Source: Alsobacter metallidurans (GTDB lineage Bacteria; Pseudomonadota; Alphaproteobacteria; Rhizobiales; Beijerinckiaceae). From it: a stretch of DNA of 64,000 nt. Positions within the stretch are counted from its first letter, which is position 1, and every line of letters begins with the position of its first letter. Where the stretch lies: assembly GCF_014636935.1 (NCBI RefSeq), contig NZ_BMES01000002.1:1671148-1735147 (forward strand), written 5' to 3'. A program made the translations under genes and the position numbers. Positions 57,392 to 64,000 of the stretch are shown piece by piece. The notes below the pieces were generated by a model. It searched no databases. It had not been told where the DNA came from and was given only the letters and a program-made list of their open reading frames with translations.

Positions 57392-57546
57392 GGCGGGCTT
57401 GTGGGCCCCCGGCCCCGCGCGGTCAACCCGCCCGCGAGCGCATCCTCCACAGGCCAGGCCGCGTTTCCGCTTCCCACGGCTTCGATTCTCGTCTAAGGAC
57501 ACCCGACTTTCGGCGGGAAGTCTCGATAACCGGCGTCCCCGCCCGA

Positions 57547-57614
57547 AACCTGATCCAGGTTCCCGCGAGGACGCGCTCCGGCCGTGTTGATGGCCGACAG
57601 CGCGGCCTTTTTTT
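57547..57614 (+). promoter_or_regulatory. candidate attenuator in the carB leader
   Basis: Perfect hairpin AACCTG-atc-CAGGTT (57547-57561), then alternative stems in the next 50 bases: CGGCC (57579-57583) with GGCCG (57592-57596), or GGCCG (57580-57584) with CGGCC (57603-57607) immediately followed by seven T (57608-57614). No plus-strand gene lies upstream, so this terminator-like structure sits in the carB leader, 55 bp before the carB ATG. I see no other feature in the 277-bp gap. Confidence 0.5.
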
Positions 57615-57668
57615 GTGCGCGCGTCCAGGCGGAGTTCCGGCTGGCGCATAGCCCTGACGAAGAGCGAC

Positions 57669-61001
<3,333 letters not shown>

Positions 61002-61038
61002 GTTTCGCCAAGGGCGGACCTCAACGTCCGAAAGTGAT

Positions 61039-61087
61039 CCGCCGTCGTCCGGGCTCTTGAAAGGGAGCGTCGGGACGGCGGCTTTTT
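61039..61087 (+). terminator. intrinsic terminator of carB
   Basis: CCGCCGTC (61039-61046) pairs with GACGGCGG (61074-61081), followed by CTTTTT. It lies 37 bp after the carB stop and 29 bp before greA, so greA needs its own promoter or partial read-through. Confidence 0.75.
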
Positions 61088-61115
61088 CGGATTTTCTGAT
61101 CGAACGGAAGCAGTG

Positions 61116-61589
61116 ATGGAAAAGATTCCGCTGACCCCCTCGGGTTACAAGTCCCTCGAGGATGAGCTGAAGCACCGCCAGCAGGTCGAGCGCCCGCGCA
61201 TCATCCAGGCGATCGCGGAAGCGCGCTCCCATGGCGATCTTTCGGAAAACGCCGAATATCACGCCGCCAAGGAACAGCAGTCCCTGAACGAGGGTCGGAT
61301 CGCCGAGCTCGAGGACAAGTTGTCGCGCGCCGAGATCATCGACATCAGCAAGCTGTCCGGCGGGACGATTAAATTCGGCGCCACCGTGAAGCTCATTGAC
61401 GAGGACACGGACGAGACCAAGACTTACCAGATCGTCGGCGAATCCGAGGCCGACGTGAAATCTGGACGGGTGAGCATAACTTCCCCCATCGCTCGCGCGT
61501 TGATCGGCAAGAAGACCGGTGACTCGGTCGAGGTCAACACGCCTGGTGGAGGCAAGAGCTATGAAATCGTGGATGTCGCGTTCGTTTGA
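61116..61589 (+). CDS. greA: transcription elongation factor GreA
   Basis: 157 residues. N-terminal coiled coil ([20 protein letters not shown] ... [24 protein letters not shown]) whose tip acids D-L-S-E-N-A-E-Y are intact, and a C-terminal FKBP-like domain ([25 protein letters not shown]). It rescues backtracked RNA polymerase by stimulating transcript cleavage. ATG 61116 is preferred to GTG 61113. The next gene starts inside its 3' end. Confidence 0.97.
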   Translation: MEKIPLTPSGYKSLEDELKHRQQVERPRIIQAIAEARSHGDLSENAEYHAAKEQQSLNEGRIAELEDKLSRAEIIDISKLSGGTIKFGATVKLIDEDTDETKTYQIVGESEADVKSGRVSITSPIARALIGKKTGDSVEVNTPGGGKSYEIVDVAFV

Positions 61590-62085
61590 TCGTCGCGCGG
61601 TTCTGGGCCTGGGCGCATCCGCGCTCGCGGCCGGCATCGTCGCGTCCTCGCCCGTGCTGGCCCAAATGGCCGGCGGACCGGCGATCAGCGGCATCTCGGT
61701 GGACATCCGGCCGCTCGAGGCCAAGGGCCTGAACGGCTTCGCGGAGGCGCTCGGCGCCGCCGTGCACCGTCAACTCTCGAGGGAATTCGCCGGCCAGATT
61801 ACGCGCGATCGCCGGGCGCCGGTGCTCTATGTCCAGCTCACCGCCATCTCGATGACGCCTCCGGCCGGCCCTGCCGTGGGCCGGGGCCGCGGCGGCGGCG
61901 GCGGCGCCGAGAGCGACTTCCTGGAAGGCACGGTGTCGCTCGGCGGCCAGAGTTTCCCGTTGCTGGTGCAGCAGAACGCCGGCACGGCCGGCGACTGGCG
62001 CCGCCCCGAAGTCAACGACCGCCGCCGCTTTGACGCGCTGGCCTACGCGTTTGCGCACTGGGCCCGGCGGAAGGTGGGCGGGTAA
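61561..62085 (+). CDS. exported protein of unknown function with a Tat-like signal
   Basis: 174 residues. The N-terminus has a twin-arginine-like signal ([23 protein letters not shown]) and a cleavage site after PVLA. The mature part has a Gly/Arg-rich loop ([12 protein letters not shown]) between two beta-rich segments ([28 protein letters not shown]). No family recognised. It overlaps the end of greA by 29 bp; GGAGG at 61548-61552, inside greA, supports ATG 61561, although ATG 61573 is possible. The overlap suggests co-translation with greA. Confidence 0.72.
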   Translation: MKSWMSRSFDRRAVLGLGASALAAGIVASSPVLAQMAGGPAISGISVDIRPLEAKGLNGFAEALGAAVHRQLSREFAGQITRDRRAPVLYVQLTAISMTPPAGPAVGRGRGGGGGAESDFLEGTVSLGGQSFPLLVQQNAGTAGDWRRPEVNDRRRFDALAYAFAHWARRKVGG

Positions 62086-62100
62086 CGGCAGCGCCGCAGC

Positions 62101-62288
62101 CCCACCCTCCCCTTGAGGGGGAGGGTCGCCGCGCAGCGGCGGGGTGGGGTGCTGCAGGGCGTGACGCTCATCTATGCGGCGTGGGTCCACGCCAGCGTGC
62201 GTCTTTGGTCAGCCTCAACCCTGCCCCGCCGGCATCCCACCCCGACGGCCTTCGGCCGTCTGCCCTCCCCCTTAAGGGGAGGGTGGGC
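62101..62288. repeat. dispersed inverted repeat (CCCACCCTCCCC type)
   Basis: The left end CCCACCCTCCCCTTGAGGGG and the right end CCCCCTTAAGGGGAGGGTGGGC are complementary, and inside them CGGGGTGGGG (near 62140) pairs with CCCACCCCG (near 62236). This large imperfect palindrome is an intergenic element of rhizobial-type genomes. It fills most of the 271-bp gap; no gene is seen there. Confidence 0.8.
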
Positions 62289-62356
62289 ATCGAGGCTTCG
62301 AAACTGCGAGCGGCCACACGACTGCGCAGAAGCCATCCTCCCCTCGCTTAATTCAC

Positions 62357-64000
62357 CTAATTCGGCGAGACAATCTGCAGCCAGCTTTGCAGAAAGCGTG
62401 AGCGTCGTTGCTGGTCCAGAAACGCCAGCAGCCAAGGGCCGATGGTGATCGGCTGGAGCGGGCCCCTCGCCTGCTGGGCGATGGCGGCCGCCGTGCCGGG
62501 GCCCTCGCCCAGAATCGCGCCGAGCCCGGCCGCTCCCGCCACAACGGACTGGCCGCGCGGCGAGAGCGTGTGGTCCACGAAGGCCCGGGCAAGGTCGGGA
62601 TGGGGCGCGCTGCGCGGGATCAGCATCACGCGGCTCAGCACCAGCGTGTAGTCGCTCGGCGTCACGACGCCGATGCGGGCGCCAGCGGCCCGGCGCGCCA
62701 GCGCGTAGGAGCCGAGAGCGTTGTACGCCATCGCGAGTTCGCCGCGTTCGACCTTGTCGATCATCTCGCTTGTGCAGCACACGAGCTGCGCGCCCGCGCC
62801 GCCCAGCGCGCTGGCGACGCGCCAGAACAGGGAAGACACCTGCGCGTCTTGCGCCGCAAGCAGGTGACCGACGCCGCTCTTGACGATGTCGTAGGTCGCG
62901 ACCTTGCCGCGAAAGCGCTCGGGATTGCGGTCCAGCAACTGCACCCAGGCCGAGCGCGAGCGCGGCGCCTCGGGCACCAAGTCGGGATTGTAGACGATCA
63001 CGGCCGGCTCGAATGTGAAGCCGAACACCTCGTTGCGCCACCGCGCCCAAGCGGGCAGCGCGCGCGTGAAAACGGAATCGTGCGCCAGCGCCAATCCGTC
63101 ATTGGCGAGCTTCACCTGGAGGTCAATGGCTGAGCTCACCAGCAGATCCGGCTTGGGCTGCAGCGCCCCGGCCAGGAAGCGCTCCTGCAATTCTCCGGTG
63201 TCGAGCTCCAGGTAGACGACGCCTTGCCCCGCATGAGCGGCGCGGTAATCCTCGATCAGGGGCGCGAACTGCGCCGCGTCCGTGGTGCCGGCGATCACAA
63301 GCGGCCGGCCGCCGCCATCCCCGAAGGCGTGGACGCGAACGTCGGCGGCGCGGGCTGACGCGAGCGGGGCCAGCATGGCGCCGATCGCCAGCAGCGCCGC
63401 GACGCCGCCCATCAGAGCCGATCGCGCCGGCGCGGCCTCGGCCTCCAGCGTCACCGAGGCGTGGAGCCCGCCGCCGGGTCGGTCGGCCAGCGTCAGCGCC
63501 CCGCCATGACCGCGCGCCACCTGGTCCACGATGGACAGGCCGAGCCCCGAGCCCGTGCCCTCGCGGGCGCGGCGGCCGCGCCTGAAGCGCTGCAGCACCA
63601 GCGCCTTTTCGTCGTCCGGGATGCCGGGCCCCCGATCCAGCACCGCGATAATGACGCGCCCGGGCCCGGGCTGGCTCACGGTCACCTCGATGAGACCTTC
63701 GGGCGCATGCAGCAGCGCGTTCTCGACGAGGTTCTTCAGCATTTCGCGCAGGGCGATGCGGTCGCCCGAGATCACCGCGCCGGCGGCGGCCGGATCGAGA
63801 CTGGTGCGGATGCGCCCGGCTGCGTCCGGATCGAGGCTCTTCAGCGCGTCCTCGACGATGCCGGCCACCGGCGCGGGGGCGACGTCGCGGCTCTCCAGCC
63901 GATGGATGAGCGTGGCGTCCATCAGCACCTGGCCGACGAGTTGGCTGGCCTGCACGGCGTTGGCATGGATGCGCGCCAGCCTGTCGCGCAGCCGCGCCGG
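62357..64000 (-). CDS. histidine-kinase ATPase domain joined to a periplasmic solute-binding domain (cut by window edge)
   Basis: The frame is open to the window end (547 residues visible, N-terminus missing). It shows the end of the dimerisation helices (ASQLVGQVLMDATLIHRLE), a full HATPase domain (NLVENALLHAPEG, LDRGPGIPDDEK, GTGSGLGLSIVDQVA), then one hydrophobic segment (from about 63412, MGGVAALLAIGAMLAPLASARA) that looks like a signal peptide. After it comes a complete solute-binding domain of about 330 residues of the iron/spermidine type (PLVIAGTTDAAQFAPLIEDY, FEPAVIVYNPD, MAYNALGSYALA). No stop codon separates the halves. An internal ATG at 63412 could also give a free 351-residue binding protein. 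The kinase half resembles TctE-like sensors. Confidence 0.85.
   Translation of the reverse strand, partial: PARLRDRLARIHANAVQASQLVGQVLMDATLIHRLESRDVAPAPVAGIVEDALKSLDPDAAGRIRTSLDPAAAGAVISGDRIALREMLKNLVENALLHAPEGLIEVTVSQPGPGRVIIAVLDRGPGIPDDEKALVLQRFRRGRRAREGTGSGLGLSIVDQVARGHGGALTLADRPGGGLHASVTLEAEAAPARSALMGGVAALLAIGAMLAPLASARAADVRVHAFGDGGGRPLVIAGTTDAAQFAPLIEDYRAAHAGQGVVYLELDTGELQERFLAGALQPKPDLLVSSAIDLQVKLANDGLALAHDSVFTRALPAWARWRNEVFGFTFEPAVIVYNPDLVPEAPRSRSAWVQLLDRNPERFRGKVATYDIVKSGVGHLLAAQDAQVSSLFWRVASALGGAGAQLVCCTSEMIDKVERGELAMAYNALGSYALARRAAGARIGVVTPSDYTLVLSRVMLIPRSAPHPDLARAFVDHTLSPRGQSVVAGAAGLGAILGEGPGTAAAIAQQARGPLQPITIGPWLLAFLDQQRRSRFLQSWLQIVSPN

Noticed and set aside
57390-57590. 66-codon plus-strand frame before carB, as a possible leader peptide
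   Set aside because: Basic, Pro/Arg-rich sequence without a run of Arg or other regulatory codons that would make sense for carB, and no clear ribosome site.

Overview
The window is a GC-rich, gene-dense chromosomal segment of an alphaproteobacterium, most likely of the order Hyphomicrobiales (Rhizobiales). The evidence is the BA14K-family protein, the alpha-type long RpoD next to DnaG, GGAAC-N16/17-CGTT promoters of the EcfG general stress type, a biliverdin-type bacteriophytochrome with heme oxygenase, and several families of dispersed palindromic repeats of the kind common in that order. I cannot assign a genus. No rRNA, tRNA, CRISPR array, transposase, phage gene or replication origin was recognised.

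Layout. 1-6.7 kb (+): a catabolic cluster with a CoA ligase (cut by the window edge), an SDR, a PRISE-like enone reductase, a FadR-type GntR regulator, an ACAD-associated phosphotransferase, an acyl-CoA dehydrogenase and a MaoC hydratase. This looks like activation and beta-oxidation-like breakdown of an unknown, probably enone-containing or cyclic acid. 6.7-16 kb (-): one tightly packed operon IclR - HyuA - HyuB - branched-chain-type ABC importer (binding protein, LivF, LivM, LivG, LivH) - cupin. It diverges from a second CoA ligase (16.2-17.7 kb, +) across a palindromic operator. 17.7-19.1 kb: a gene-free stretch and a Zn-ribbon methyltransferase. 19.1-21.7 kb (-): an SDR and a split transketolase. 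21.9-24.5 kb: an HxlR regulator divergent from three VOC-superfamily genes. 24.5-30.3 kb (+): copper-type P-ATPase, enolase-superfamily racemase/dehydratase, a small secreted protein and a catalase, followed by about 700 bp of dispersed repeats.

31-48 kb is dominated by sensing and stress: a chemoreceptor, a hybrid kinase, a truncated hemoglobin, three single-domain receivers, a REC-HWE kinase, and a bphO-bphP-receiver-kinase operon. Four intergenic sites here match the EcfG promoter consensus exactly. They lie upstream of a 79-residue protein, a single-domain receiver, the heme oxygenase/bacteriophytochrome operon and a small secreted protein. This suggests a red/far-red light and stress signalling locus controlled by the general stress response, and it is the most interesting system in the window.

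48-61.6 kb is largely housekeeping: rpoD-dnaG, a YqeY protein, carA, a small cytochrome c, a methyltransferase, SemiSWEET-like and GtrA-like membrane proteins, carB (with a possible attenuator in its leader) and greA. The window ends in an unusual reading frame joining a histidine-kinase ATPase domain to a membrane helix and a periplasmic solute-binding domain (62.4-64 kb, -).
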